This document shows, one piece after another, positions 11,115 to 22,707 of a DNA stretch of 34,150 nt (its first letter is position 1; each line of letters opens with the position of its first letter). The notes under the pieces are model-generated. The model saw only the letters and a program-made list of their open reading frames with translations, was not told where the DNA came from and did no database searches. Both the position numbers and the translations under genes were made by a program. The stretch is taken from contig NWUY0304641927.1 of assembly GCA_004151065.3 (NCBI GenBank), positions 1 to 34,150 of the forward strand, in the 5' to 3' direction. This stretch comes from Larix sibirica (taxonomy: Eukaryota > Streptophyta > Pinopsida > Pinales > Pinaceae).

Positions 11115-12247
11115 ATAGGAGTATGAGTGGGCGCATAGGTGGGAACACAGGAAGCATCCCAGGCACCGGAAACAGAGATAGAGACGGAAGCAAAGGTAGC
11201 ATTTAAAGCATCCAAGTCAACATATAAAAGTCCAAGGCTAGAAGCAGATCCACCAGTTGACTAAGTAGATTGAATAGACCAAGCAAAAGCAGCTAAGACG
11301 GAGGGCCTTTTTATTCCAATTTATGTAATGAGAGGCTTGGATCGGTTATGAGGTATAGAGAGTCAGATAGTGAGCTTCCAAATGGGTCTTCGGCCTGTTC
11401 CAATTGATGCTAAGCTCAAGCAGGTCATCGCACTTATCCCAATCCATCTTATCTCTTCTGTGGGGCTACTTGCCCAGTATAAATCAAATGCCCCGGAAAG
11501 ACACATTGCACTGCACTCCACTACTGCGGAATTATGCCTGGAAAACAACTACAGTATACTTTGAACTCCAACTGTACTAGCCAGCCTTATAGGCGCACTC
11601 CGCCATGTACAAAGGCACTTCAAACACTTGCCCTTCGCAGGTATAGGCCAGGAACAAACTTGGAAATAAAAGGGCCAGTAGTAGTAACCACCTTGCCTCA
11701 AAAACAATAGCAATTGTCAGGAGCGCATTCGACAAAAGCAGACATTTAATTACTACTTATACCTTTATGGGCACAGCCTTATTACCCAGCTTAACATATG
11801 CTACAACCCTTTTATTATAAATGTAATATATATTATAAAGAGGTTATAGAGGCCAGCCTATATTTGAAAGGGAATTAAACCCCGATAAAGTAGAGGAAAG
11901 GAAAAGCTATATCAAAGTCAAAAGGGTTTCAAACCTCCTTTAAGCTACAAGGCAAAACCGGGTTCATCTAGCCCATATCCCTAATTATCATCCTCAACGG
12001 ATGGGGGGATCCCTCGCCAGAGGCATCAAGGCTCCCCTAGCTAACTATAGAGCTATCTCTTCAATTGGTCCTGGAACTAGATCTGCACCTGTCCTTGCTT
12101 ATGGGTAAACAAAAGGCTCCGTTGCTGGTCCTAGCTAAGATGCTGCTGGTGAAGCAAAGGTGGGCCAAAAACCACTTGGAACACGAGCAAATGCCGAACC
12201 CTCATTAGTGTAAAAACAAGCGAAGGCTGAAGCCGTGCTTTATGTAG
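11115..12247. other. Unassigned stretch with agcag words at its left end
   Basis: The part at 11150-11300 shares agcagatccacc and aagcaaaagcag strings with 5.6-6.0 kb. Open frames of about 60 codons on both strands at 11363-11564 are not recognised. Nothing else stands out. Confidence 0.35.
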
Positions 12248-12330
12248 GTGCCGTTTCCACGCCTTTGTTGGAGCCGTTTCCAGCGCGCTAGCTGGGATTT
12301 CTGTTAGTGTCGTTTCCCGTTTACTAGCTG
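12248..12330. repeat. Three degenerate g(t/a)g(c/t)cgtttcc units
   Basis: gtgccgtttccacg, gagccgtttccagc and gtgtcgtttcccgt follow one another at about 25-37 base spacing; the latter two are each followed by a ctagctg string. Confidence 0.55.
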
Positions 12331-12834
12331 TGCTTTCGGATTGACTTTCCTTTTCATTTATCGAGCAAACCTAAAACCTTCCTTCCTTTGCCAATGATCG
12401 AGAGCCGACCTTATCCCCTCTCCTTGATAGTCCCTCTCGTGTGCTATGGTGTGTCAAACCGGGATGGACTTTTTGGCATCGGAGTAAGATTGAGATGGCC
12501 CAACAATGTATCCACCCAGTGAAGCACCAATGAAAGCCCAGTTTAGTACCCCTTGGTCATCAACCAATCATTTCCCCATCTCTGGTAAAGCATAGGAGGG
12601 TATCGCTGCAAGCCGATCAGGCTCAGGCTTTGGAGGATCAGACATAAGGCTCCTTCGGAATTTGCCCCAGTGGTCCCCTATATTAGATATAGGCTGCCCG
12701 AGCTAAGTTAATACTATATATATTACCTTTTATAGAAGTGGTATGGGCACTAGCCGCCTTACTATAGATGGTTGCTATGATGTAAGCCACCAAAATCCAT
12801 ATAGCTACTACCGTTGTGGAATGACGAAACAGAT

Positions 12835-12898
12835 AACTTGAAACCTCGTGAGTACATATATCCAGTAACTGGAACCTCGTATGTACCTACGTCTGTAC
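12835..12898. repeat. 32-bp imperfect tandem duplication
   Basis: Units starting aacttgaaacctcgtgagtac (12835) and aactggaacctcgtatgtac (12867) share aact-g-aacctcgt-gtac and similar ends. Confidence 0.65.
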
Positions 12899-12913
12899 CT
12901 TATATTTTAAGTG

Positions 12914-12943
12914 AATGAACTCAAGGAAAGACTTGAATTCATT
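12914..12943. other. Hairpin with 11 paired bases
   Basis: aatgaa-c-tcaag pairs with cttga-a-ttcatt around a gaaaga loop, with one internal c/a mismatch. It could be an RNA 3'-end stabilising stem, but no gene precedes it. Confidence 0.5.
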
Positions 12944-13216
12944 AGTTCATTTCAGTTCATCAATCATAAAAAAGAAAGTATTCAATAGGGTATAAATTTA
13001 TTGTGTAAGGTTAGTTCAATCCCACTATCCATCCCATCCCTAGGTAGTGTGTACCTGAGCTGCTCCGTGCTTCTTCGTTGTCGTTTGGTCGTGAATCATA
13101 GGTGCTACCGAACCGCTATAAATGTGTCGTAGGGTAAGGCTGAGGTAAGAGAGTATAGCAAGGTGAAGGCTGATTCTGAGAAGGTCTATGCTGTTCCCAT
13201 TAATTGAAACACGTCC

Positions 13217-13446
13217 TAGTATCGGTGGTTCATGTACTCGGTGACCTCCTTCATACGACTTGACTTCTTTGGTGCCCATTTGTCCGCTCCTTCCCGGCCA
13301 GCAAGCAGCATCATTGTAAGAATAAAATCAGTATGGGTGAATTCACTAACACGACTGGGCTTCGGTCCCCATTCCTGAGTTTGCTCCTTCCCGTCCAGCA
13401 AGCAGGATAAGTGATCAAAGAATCAGATCAGTATCGGTGACCCGCT
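13217..13446. repeat. Imperfect tandem repeat of about 100-110 bp, two units plus start of a third
   Basis: Unit starts are tagtatcggtgg (13217), tcagtatgggtga (13328) and tcagtatcggtga (13428). Each full unit contains a gctccttcccggccagcaagcag-like block (13286 and 13383). On the minus strand each unit encodes an LL-G-E-like stretch, so a decayed repeat protein is conceivable but unsupported. A related block lies near 2990. Confidence 0.75.
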
Positions 13447-13499
13447 CCACCTCAAATATGTTGGCTATAAATCAAGATCTATACAAGCGCAGCCCAGCA

Positions 13500-13880
13500 C
13501 AACTGAGTATCCCGGCCAAGCCAAGTAACCAAGCCGAGCCCAGTTGTTAACCTTGTCTCCTTACTTTCGGGGTGTATAAAAAAGCAATAAATTCACTTAG
13601 ACTTCTGCCTTCCACTCGGTATGGATACTCCTGGCAAGTACTATTGGCTATTGGCTATTAAAAGTAAACTTACTGAAAGTAGATATGTATATAAATAAGA
13701 AAAATCTATTTTATTGCTCCAATGAGTATTTCTTTCCTTGGGTATCCTTAAAGAGGAGATTTCTTATACGAGAATGGCAAATTAGGATGTTTTGTAGAAC
13801 CGGGAGCCAAGCCAAGTTTTCAGCCCACCAGTTGAGTAGCCTCGCCCAGGCAATAATGCATCCCACCTGACATAGAGAAA
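13500..13880 (+). repeat. Dispersed agccaagt...cagttgagtagcc repeats
   Basis: ggccaagccaagtaacc with cagttg (13514-13550) and gagccaagccaagt with ccagttgagtagcc (13804-13840) belong to a family also seen at 17567-17650 and, inverted, at 33763-33850. Confidence 0.6.
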
Positions 13881-14460
13881 CGTTGTAAAGGTTAGAGTTC
13901 ATTAAGTAGCAAATCCACTTTGGTGCCCCAATGAGCAATGAGATAAGCCCTTGGCCTTGTCAAATAATAGATTTGATTAGGCGAAACCTCATACTCGTAA
14001 CCTCATATGAGTCTCTGCCTGTGAATGCAGAGGTTTTCTGAATCTGCCCCAACAAGACTTAGTGCCTGTCCCAACGTTGGTGCTAAAGTATCCATAAGCA
14101 TATCAACTCGACTAAGGCGCGTGAAGGTGGTATAGGCGAGATAACGTTATATATAAGAGTGGGCCACCATTCATATCCTCTGACGGTAAGTCCTTCTTTT
14201 TCTTCTATCGATATTTTTGAAAGGGTTACCTCTCTCGAAGGTTCACCTCTATCCTGTGAGCTATCCAATCAATCAATCACTATCCAAGCGAACCCACTTC
14301 CCTTAAAGGCACTCCCGTCCTAGCAAGAATGAAACCGTGTGTCCTTTCGATTATTCTAAACTGGTGAATCGTAAGTAATTGGTCATCCGAGTAACTCCTA
14401 TTCCGTGTCGGGTAAGTTATTTCGAGGGTTGAGTGTAGGGCCACGGTTGGTTCTATTTAT
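13881..14460. other. Unassigned stretch
   Basis: No gene or element is recognised. A six-base stem ctctgc/gcagag (14013-14032) is the only structure noted. Confidence 0.35.
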
Positions 14461-14486
14461 AGGTCTAGGCTCTAGGTCTAGGCTCT
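14461..14486. repeat. Perfect 13-bp tandem duplication
   Basis: aggtctaggctct occurs twice in a row, with a further partial agg-tcta word before it. Confidence 0.85.
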
Positions 14487-15258
14487 AAGGCCGAGGGCAA
14501 CGATTGCGTCGATGTATAGATTCTATTTTGAGGGCTATGTTTCCGTAACGATAGGGGCTCCTTCCTCTTTTTTTGATGACCACCGGCTACTGGTTGGAAA
14601 TGACCTTCTGGCTCTGACCGGACAATGCCTGGCTATTTGCTATACTACGAGACTGGTACTACAGCTGGCTACTGCTCTAACGGTATGGAAACAAAACACA
14701 CCTGGCAAGGGCTGGCAGAGAGAAACGTGAAAAAGGGTTCTAGTTGATTAGAAAAAATATACATCTTATATCCCAGAAGTGTAAATTCTCATAAGACCCC
14801 AGAAAAAAAAGCAAATATTATTGCTACAAACTACTAGCAAATTAGCTAGTTTTGATGGTTATAGTTGCTGCAATGAGGTATAAGGTCAGGTTTCCTAGGT
14901 ATTCTCCTTGGACAACAAGTTCAACATATTGATACGAGTCCAAGTTCAACGTTCTCTATGGCGGTATTGTATAGGCTCATTCGAAATATAACCACACTAC
15001 TATTTTTTAGAACTACACCTAGAACTAGTTGTTTTAGTTAGTGATAAGTTCGAGTTTTGGGACGAACCGGGACCTCATCAAGTTGTTGAATGGGAGATTG
15101 AAACTCAGGCAGATAGAAACGATATTACAGGGTATAGTTAAGTTAAGAGAAAATCTATTTTGATTGCCCAGATAAATGACACATTGGACCTCCCAAAATA
15201 GAATTATGCATTAAAAAAAGTGAATCCGAGGGTTTATCGATTCGGTTACAACACGACG

Positions 15259-15286
15259 AATCTTGCCTGGACCAAAACAACCCAGG
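15259..15286 (+). repeat. Dispersed direct repeat, copy 1
   Basis: atcttgcctggaccaaaacaa with cccag matches 16549-16576 (cttcttgcctgggccaaacaa with accag) at most positions. The two copies lie 1.3 kb apart in the same orientation. Confidence 0.6.
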
Positions 15287-16548
15287 TATTATATATTGAA
15301 AATGTCAACCGCTGAGAATTTGACCTTCTTTCAATATATTTCAAAACAATGTCTCTATCGTAATTTATTGTTATTGTATTGAGAAGGTATTTCTTATATG
15401 ATAGTAGTTCCCAGTATCGAAAACAGTTCACGTCGATGGGCATGGTGGGCCGCCACAACTTGTTGTAATGATCCTCCTGGGCAGGGAAGAAAAGCAGTAA
15501 CAACCACCACCTCCTGTGAAAAAGGGGTCATGGGTAGAATAGAGTTATTAAAAGCCTGTTGAGCCGGCTGTTTCTGCTAAGTGCTTATGGGTAAGCCTCT
15601 GTCATGACTGTGTTTCCATCTTCAGGTTGAGATAGGTTTATATGGGTAACTTTTCATCTCCTAGAAGAATAATTTGCTGGAGCCATTATAAATAGTATTC
15701 TAATTTCTTTTTCTTATTCAATGGGGGGGCATAAAAACCCATGGGGAAGAGCTTCTGATGTGCACATTTCAACCCATGAGGAGCGGAAGGAGACACCAGC
15801 CTCTGGCAGGGGGCTTTGTCTAGGAGTTAAAAGAGTTATAGAGATAGAATCGGATTGAAAGGGGCAAGGTAAACTAAACGTAGAGATGGCGATATATCTA
15901 TATACATTTTTTATCTATCACCAGGTGTTTTTAAAGGATTGAAAGTGAAACTAGGTATATTGAACTGGACTAGCTTCAGAGTGGGCCCTATGAACTATAC
16001 TGTGAGTTATCTATTTTTAGTCCCATGCCTCTTGCGATATTGTAAAGTAACATATAAATATGCGCTTTAAACCTACCTGTGGAAAAAATAGATATGCGAG
16101 AACGTAAATATGCAAGTAGTTTATTGGATTGTGCATATTCAGATACAATTGAAAGTGGATACGGACAATTTTTGAAACGTAGGTATGCAATTTCGTATAT
16201 AGCCGAGAGCTCAGAGTAGAGTAGTTAGCTTAGCTTCTAAACTTGCTGCGCCCACACCACTGGTTAGGTTTCCCAGTTAGGTCTTATCCTTCTTATTTAA
16301 AAGGAGAGGATAAAAAGTCTAGAGAATAAGTAAGTATTCACTGTATTTTCATAACCCAATATGTAAGGCTAATGTGTGCATGGGCTTAATAGACCGGCAC
16401 TACAGCTCCTAAGCACAGAGAGTGGAGCTAGGAGTTAGCTTATAAAATGGCATATTGAACTTATATATGCCAGTGTCATATATGACTGACAACTGTATGG
16501 CAAGACCCTATGACACAAAGGGTTTTGTGAACTCATTTACACCTCAAC

Positions 16549-16576
16549 TTCTTGCCTGGGCCAAACAAACCAGAGC
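16549..16576 (+). repeat. Dispersed direct repeat, copy 2
   Basis: Partner of 15259-15286; see that entry for the shared core. Confidence 0.6.
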
Positions 16577-16605
16577 TCTTTAGTAAAGTGAAACATTCTA
16601 TATAT

Positions 16606-16656
16606 GTCATATTGTCTATTAACACGTAGGGAACCATATGGATTGAACGGGCATGG
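16606..16656 (-). repeat. Dispersed inverted repeat, copy B
   Basis: Inverted partner of 2135-2182 with an exact 18-base core. Neighbouring sequence (16440-16820) also contains atatatg-cat-type words like those of the 1.7-2.8 kb field, so the homologous tract may be longer than the part that aligns by eye. Confidence 0.75.
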
Positions 16657-17566
16657 CTCTTCCTTTATGGAACCCCATGGCAATGATACTAGCAGCTATG
16701 GGTGGACTTGGGCACGCATCGAAGATGACTCAAATATGCGAAAATGGGGCACATATGATAAGATAAAACATAGATGAAAATACGAGAAGGCATTACCATC
16801 CACTATATGGATAACTTAGTGCTCGGACAAATATAGAGTATCTCTTAAAAGCTTTTTACCAAGGCGCTGGGGCTTAAGACATATTCCATCCATATAGGGG
16901 TACTAGGTACAGGTCCAATAGGGCTTATACTCCAGCTAGTCCAGTTTATCCAGTTTATAGGGCTTAAAAGAATGGTTAAAATGAACACAATTAGTAATAA
17001 AAGATATATTATATTGGGTTTTATTGAGAGATAAACAAACATATTGGGGCAGTATTATTAGGGTTTTATGGGAGAGCATAGGGAGAACTAGCCAGTTAAA
17101 AGAGTGTAAAAATGCATTTAGTGGTGTTGAAATCTAGAAATTACGCTGGAGACTCTCAAAGGCTTTTTCTCTGGACCAAGGGAACTAAAGTCCCTAGGGC
17201 TTACTCTGTGAAGGCTTAAGGACTTGGCTAAAGGCTAAAGGTGAAATGTTTTCTGGTGAGAGGTGAAAGGTGGCTTCTGACGAATGACTTATGGCTAATG
17301 GAACCTGCCTGACCTTAATGGCTCTAGCCTACCCACCAAACATTATAGCGGCATAAAGGTGCTCAAGCTCCAATTTAATAAATCCCACCAATTATAGAGA
17401 AACTTCCTTAAAATTAATAGTTCAGGTAAGATTCAAATATACTTTTAGTGCCCCGATCCAATCCCACTTTTTACCCTTATATAAAATAGCTTTTATTAGA
17501 CGAACCCTTCTAATTCAAAGGTTTTATATAACCCAGTACCCAAACCAAGTATAGAAGTCTATAAGC

Positions 17567-17650
17567 CAGGCCAAGTGGCCCAGTTGAGTAGCTGACCGAT
17601 TTGAGTATCCAGGTATCCAAGCCTCTTATCCAAGCCCAGGTAGTAACATT
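17567..17650 (+). repeat. Dispersed agccaagt...cagttgagtagc repeats
   Basis: ggccaagtggcccagttgag is followed by tagctgaccg, gtatccaggtatccaagcc and atccaagcccagg. Same family as 13500-13880 and, inverted, 33763-33850. Confidence 0.6.
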
Positions 17651-19179
17651 CCAATGTTCCATGGGGTAAAGTTATAGGTCGAGGTCAGAGGGCAGGCAGA
17701 TCTAAGTTCAAAGCAAGCCATAAGCGCGTGTCTTCGACCAGCCATTGTTTTTTAGCCCGTTTCATGTTTTCTGACAGCAGCCAGGGGTTCTAATTGTTGT
17801 TACCAGACAGGAAGGAATGAAAGGGAAAAATTATGTTATCCTACCCATAGACAAAAAAGGACCCCACGATACCCGAGTTAACATCGCCATATGTAACAAT
17901 CACCCCCGGACGGTACGGCTATGGTAAGTCACACCCGCATCAGCACACAATACCCAAGATAAGGAGTTAGTTCAATCATTGATACAATGAACAGATTTCT
18001 TATGTTTTCCCATGTTAACACTGACATATTATTTATGGCCTACCGGGGTTGGCTCAGACTGGTAATGATAAGCTATTGGCTGCTGGCTGACATCATCCCA
18101 AACTATCAATTCCCTTCCTAACGTGATAACTGAAAGATTGAGTTCTCCCGTTTACCCACTGGAAAAGAGATTACCCCCACAAGCTGACAAAAGAAGGGAT
18201 ATCATAACTGGAAAATAGATATGTCCCACGTTCAACAGACCCGGGGGAATAGTAGACTAGCATAACCACCACTGATTTAGAGGAGAAGGAAAGAACACGT
18301 CGCTAGCCGACAGGATAAATATATGTCCCCATGTGCTAGAATGGATGGATAGATGTGTTGCTAGAGTGAGGAGGCCTAGCTAGTGGGTGAGGCAAGAGAA
18401 GAGCATTACCATTGGAATAGAGAAAGTTGAATATAGCAGATGTTGAAAGAATGGAGACTGGAGCTTTGCAAGGATGTCTCAATTCAAGTTATTGATGCCC
18501 ATATATTAACTTACTAAAATCATAGAGACAGAGTGGATCTTGGGTCTTGCTTTCCACCTAATTAGACTAGATCATTATTATGCTCTGTGGATTACCTTAC
18601 CCTTCATACTCGCTTGGTTGGGGCATGCAGACCTGATAGGCAGGGAGTTAGACCCCCCCGCGAATAACCCCTCTTTTTGACTATAACCACCGGTGACAAA
18701 TATGGACTGGTGCTGCGCGGGGAGGGAGGGCTACACGGAGCATGATTGATGGCTTTTATTGGTCTGTGTCGAGCCCTGTTAAAATGTCATCAATAGCTCA
18801 GGCATTGGCTCCGGCTAACCCATATCCAACAGCTGCTCCCTTCTAATACGAAATGGACTAACGAATGTAAACTACCCTACATACTCCGATGAATGGACCC
18901 TCACATACCCACTCAGTCGTTACATGAAAGTGCTATTAACAAGAAATGCATGAAATCACTTGACTCACCAATGAATAAGAATTGCTATAGACGCCCACTG
19001 AAATACTAACTATATTATCCAATTTGCCCGATCTTTCCTCCCGCCTCATATTGATTAATTATAAGCCATCCGGTAAAGCCTTTCTCTTAGGACCAGGGTT
19101 CTATTACTGAACCGATGGCGGCCCTATTTTATCTATCATTTGCCTGGGCCTTAAAAACTCCCTTTTTTTATTGCTTGTA

Positions 19180-19226
19180 CTCGACCAAAGTGCCAGAGCG
19201 AAGGCGAGTTGTAGAGCCGCTCGACC
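19180..19226 (+). repeat. ctcgaccaaag and gagccgctcgacc motifs
   Basis: ctcgaccaaag (19180-19190) and gagccgctcgacc (19214-19226) are members of two linked GC-rich motif families found also at 26286, 30091, 30826, 32936 and 33364. Confidence 0.7.
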
Positions 19227-19740
19227 AACCATAGGGGCGAGTAACAAGTGGTAGAGTAGCTGGTAATTTCAATAGTGAAAGGGGGAGGTAATGTTGTGAA
19301 AAACCCAAACTTTACGTTCGTGAAATACTTAGTTTTAAGTAATAAGGCAAGCTTACATATATAATTAGATATATCTTTGTATAAAATATTATTCTATTAG
19401 GAGGGTACGATCAATTATGAGAGCCTAAAGCGTAATGACACCTAAAAATAATTGACTGTATAGAGTGACTAGCTCTTTCGAGTCAATTACTCTATGTCCC
19501 TTCCTTTTTATTTATTCAATCACTATCCAATCAAACTGGTACACCCTCTATCCATTCTTTGGGTTCAAAATGGTTTGAAATGTGGACTCACTCTGCTCCT
19601 AAACAAGATGTATATTGACGTAAGCCTTGTCATTGCTTCCTTCCCTCATCCATTGGGGTTCTGCCTGTTGGCCTCTTCCTTCCATCCGTGGGACGTTAGT
19701 GTTGTAATGTATGGATAAGCTGACTGTTCTGTTCTATAAT

Positions 19741-21600
19741 TACTACTATAAAAAGGATATAATATGAGTAATGGTGATACTACATCAGTATTGGTAAGGT
19801 TGATCAAGCATGATACCTATCCAGCTTCATTAACTAGGTGCTTGTACTCAGCTTCATGATTACACTGGTGAAATGGGCAATACATATCGTTCTTTCCATA
19901 ATTTAGCTTGATTGAGCTCTGTTCTTAGCTGAATGCTTGTAAGTCACCCAGCTGTATGCTTACTTATATAGTAGGAGTAAGCTAGCTTTCACTATGATAT
20001 AGCTGTTATTCTACTCTATTCAACTATGTGTTTATCCGTATAGAGCTTACATATCCATATTAACTCACATATGGTGAAATATAATGGTAATCACTCATTC
20101 CAATCACACTTTGTACAAAACATTATGTGGTTTCACTAAAGTGCTTGTGTTTCCATAAGAGATACATGCTGTATTACGTTGATACTTAAGAATCACTAGT
20201 ACTAATAAGCTTAGTAAGAACCATCATAACTAGCTTAGACTATCTTATACTATCCATTATGTTCGAGCATCATTGATTACTAGAAGCTTACTAGTTAAGA
20301 TCAGCTTACAGCTTGGAGGTTATGTTGAAATAGTGGTAAGTGAAACATGACCCTTGTAACTATTAGTATAAGTACCATTGTATTCATTACTTCACCTTAC
20401 TGCTTCTATTACACTTATCTGTTAGATCTGTTCCCATTAAGAGCTGTAATCATATAGGTAACTAAGACTATGTATTAAGCAGCTTACTTTTATTTAGGGT
20501 AGTACTAATGTAAACAAGCAGAAGCTTATATGGTTACAACTGCTTGGAACTAGTACAGGATCATTGAGTTAGTTGAGTAGCTGGTATCCATAATAATCAC
20601 GAACAAAGAAAGAAACCCTTGTAATGATAAGGGTAATTAGAGCTCTCGTAATAAGTAAGCATCAGTACTATCACCTTATCGAAGCTTAACCTAATCATCT
20701 CTACATAATAAAGCACTTACCTTTATAACACTAAAAGGTATAAAAATAATAAGTATACCCCAAGCAAGCTCATTTTCACCAATGGTTACCTGTAAGCTCA
20801 ATACATCTTGGTAATAGTTCTATCCCTAATAATTGCCCTGACTCTAAACTGAGCTAATTAAAGCATACTAGTCATTAACATGGACTGTGTTTCCCTAATT
20901 AGTACAGAGTGTATTCCACTATAACTAAGCATAGGATCATAAGTATTGTTGTATCCTGCTAATGTATAACCTTAACATGGTATGAACCTTATTTTATACA
21001 GTACTTGATTACTACAAATATGTCAGAGCTACTTCTTAAGTAATACGGTTGGTACTAGTTACCTATTTCCCGTAATAAGTTACATGACTAATTACAGATA
21101 AGCTATACCCATGAGAAACTCTGTAGTTATATTCAGTTCGTATTAAGCTTATAGATCTGCTTATAGGACAATGGAATATACACGTGTATACAGATAATAG
21201 TAAGCAAAGGTCAATGGTTTCGTTATGATTAACTGAAGAGCAAACACCATTACTTCAATAGATGTGAAAGTGATATCACTAGCTTTGTTACAAGGGCTAA
21301 TACTAACATGGTTAAGGTTTCCATTCCATATAGCTCTTGTTTTTAATATAAGCTAAGCTCATTAGGCTCTAATCCCATTATGGTTATTTTCTAATATCAA
21401 AAAGGTTCAGCTACTAGTACTCAATGAAAAGGGTTATGCCGAGCAAGTATGAGTAATGGGAATCATACTCCCTTACTTAATCATATATGAAGCAAGGAGA
21501 GTTTTGTTGTTATCACTTGTGACTTGTATTGTGTCTTAGAGACATGATAGTTGGTGTGATACTAGCTATTAGAGGATCTTGGAAGAACAATTATTTACTC
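19741..21600. other. AGCT-rich, CpG-poor block of unknown origin
   Basis: Counting by eye over about 1.86 kb gives about 32 AGCT tetranucleotides where about 6 would be expected from base composition, and about 13 CpG where about 60 would be expected. Words such as aagctta, cagctta, tactagt and ctagct recur without fixed period. No open frame of 60 codons lies inside, although the flanks have several. The change is abrupt near 19.72 kb and 21.6 kb. CpG loss suggests past methylation, that is, a nuclear origin, but I see no retroelement protein in it. Confidence 0.6.
20154..20162 (+). promoter_or_regulatory. Possible plant mitochondrial promoter core (CATAAGAGA)
   Basis: The nonamer matches the CRTAAGAGA consensus described for dicot mitochondrial promoters. 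The upstream sequence is mixed rather than clearly AT-rich and no gene follows, so chance is the likelier explanation. Confidence 0.15.
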
Positions 21601-21794
21601 TCATAACCCGGACCTCACATAGCTGTAGTTGAACTCCATTGCCTGGGGCCCCTAACCGATGGAGTCGCGTGGCCTAGACCTCCAGGTCAACTTGATTAAT
21701 GCTGGACTTTCTTTAATTCAATGTGCCTTTATTGACTTACTGGGTATGCTGCTTACGGCTATCCTGATAGGTCCGATAGGTCTTGCCCTTCATA
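21601..21794. other. Start of an unassigned 66-codon frame
   Basis: A frame at 21659-21859 has a hydrophobic middle (DLLGMLLTAILIGPIGLAL) but runs into the GCCACCTTT array and matches nothing I know. Probably chance. Confidence 0.25.
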
Positions 21795-22033
21795 CGCCAC
21801 CTTTCTGTACTGAATTTACCAATATAAAGGACAGGGCTCACCTGAGGGTAGGAGGGTGAGGGGTGGTACGGTTATTATGACTCTAGATGGGCAACGCCAC
21901 CTTTATGTAGTTAATTTACCCGGTGATAAGGCCACCTTTATAGAGGATAAATTACCAGCTACTCTATATAAGGCCAGGTTCTCATAGAAGGATTTACCAC
22001 CCAATAGGCCACCTTCATGCTGGAGGATTTGCC
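21795..22033 (+). repeat. Array of degenerate GCCACCTTT...gatttacc modules
   Basis: Five modules of about 26 bases start at 21795, 21895, 21930, 21972 and 22007. Each opens with (c/g)gccac(c)ttt or a variant and closes with a(t)ttacc or gatttgcc. Similar openings recur at 25660-25700 (two) and near 25810. Confidence 0.75.
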
Positions 22034-22707
22034 ATCCGGGTAAGAATTGAATCAGATAAATAAGGCCAGTCTTAGCTAGATATAAAAGCCCACCACCCAA
22101 TATAGTAAAAAGGGTTGTTCCTTATTTTTATAGACTTATTTCTGCCTTCTTCTTTGCCTGGAGATAGACTAATCTCTGCCTTTTTCCTTTTTATGCCTTC
22201 CTTTTTCTGCCTACTTATTCCTAGCGGTAAACTATAGAGACTGACTGGCCTTCCTTTCAGTGCCGGGGGACAAGTTAGTAAACTCTTAATGACCAATAAA
22301 AGAATAAAGGCCTTTATATTAATATTAGATGGGCTTTGCTTTTATTGCCGGGACTAGAGAGACTGATTGGCTTTACTAGAGTTAACGATTCCCTGCTAAG
22401 TCAGAGAGAATGGGGAGTTCCTGGCATCAGTCCAATTAGAAAGTTCAATAAGCGTATTCACAGTCGAGAGTCTCCTCAACAAGTAAAATAAAAAACTATG
22501 TGTATTCACTATAATTTCTATCTCCTAAACTGGTCCAATCATAAAATTGACTAAGTGAAATTGCAAGCGTATCCGTTTTAATCATTAAATCCACTTGTCA
22601 TGGGGAAGCGGTATAAAATAAGTATAAATAAGTATCATTAAGGTTTATAAGAAGAGAGGGTTCTGTAGATGGGTAGGGTCTTTTATTTGTGACATTTTCA
22701 ACTTTCT
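22034..22707. other. Unassigned stretch with a small imperfect duplication
   Basis: tagagactgactggccttcc (22233 on) and gagagactgattggcttta (22363 on) form an imperfect direct pair, each near a tgccggg string. A pyrimidine-rich ttctgcctt word series fills 22140-22215. Confidence 0.4.

Larger units (their letters stand above)
14487..16605. other. Unassigned AT-rich stretch
   Basis: No gene is recognised. It includes one member of a dispersed repeat (15259-15286) and, near 16060-16190, several taaatatgc/ggtatgc words that look like an eroded short repeat. Confidence 0.35.
16657..19740. other. Unassigned stretch with scattered short repeats
   Basis: Three kilobases without a recognisable gene. 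It contains agccaagt/cagttgagtagc repeats at 17567-17650, a ggcta-aagg word series near 17225, ctcgaccaaag at 19180-19190 and gagccgctcgacc at 19214-19226. Frames of 65 and 74 codons are not recognised. Confidence 0.4.

Noticed and set aside
11363-11564. Overlapping 61- and 64-codon frames, with an ALHSTTAE segment faintly like a copia RNase H motif
   Set aside because: Only a few residues agree, and the expected flanking blocks are missing.
12470-12560. Minus-strand stretch reading LNWAFIGASLGGYIVGP, protein-like
   Set aside because: About 30 stop-free codons is common by chance and I could not place it in a family.
19421-19500. ttgact...agtcaa and atagagt...actctat pairings as a terminator-like structure
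   Set aside because: The two pairings compete with each other and no gene lies upstream.
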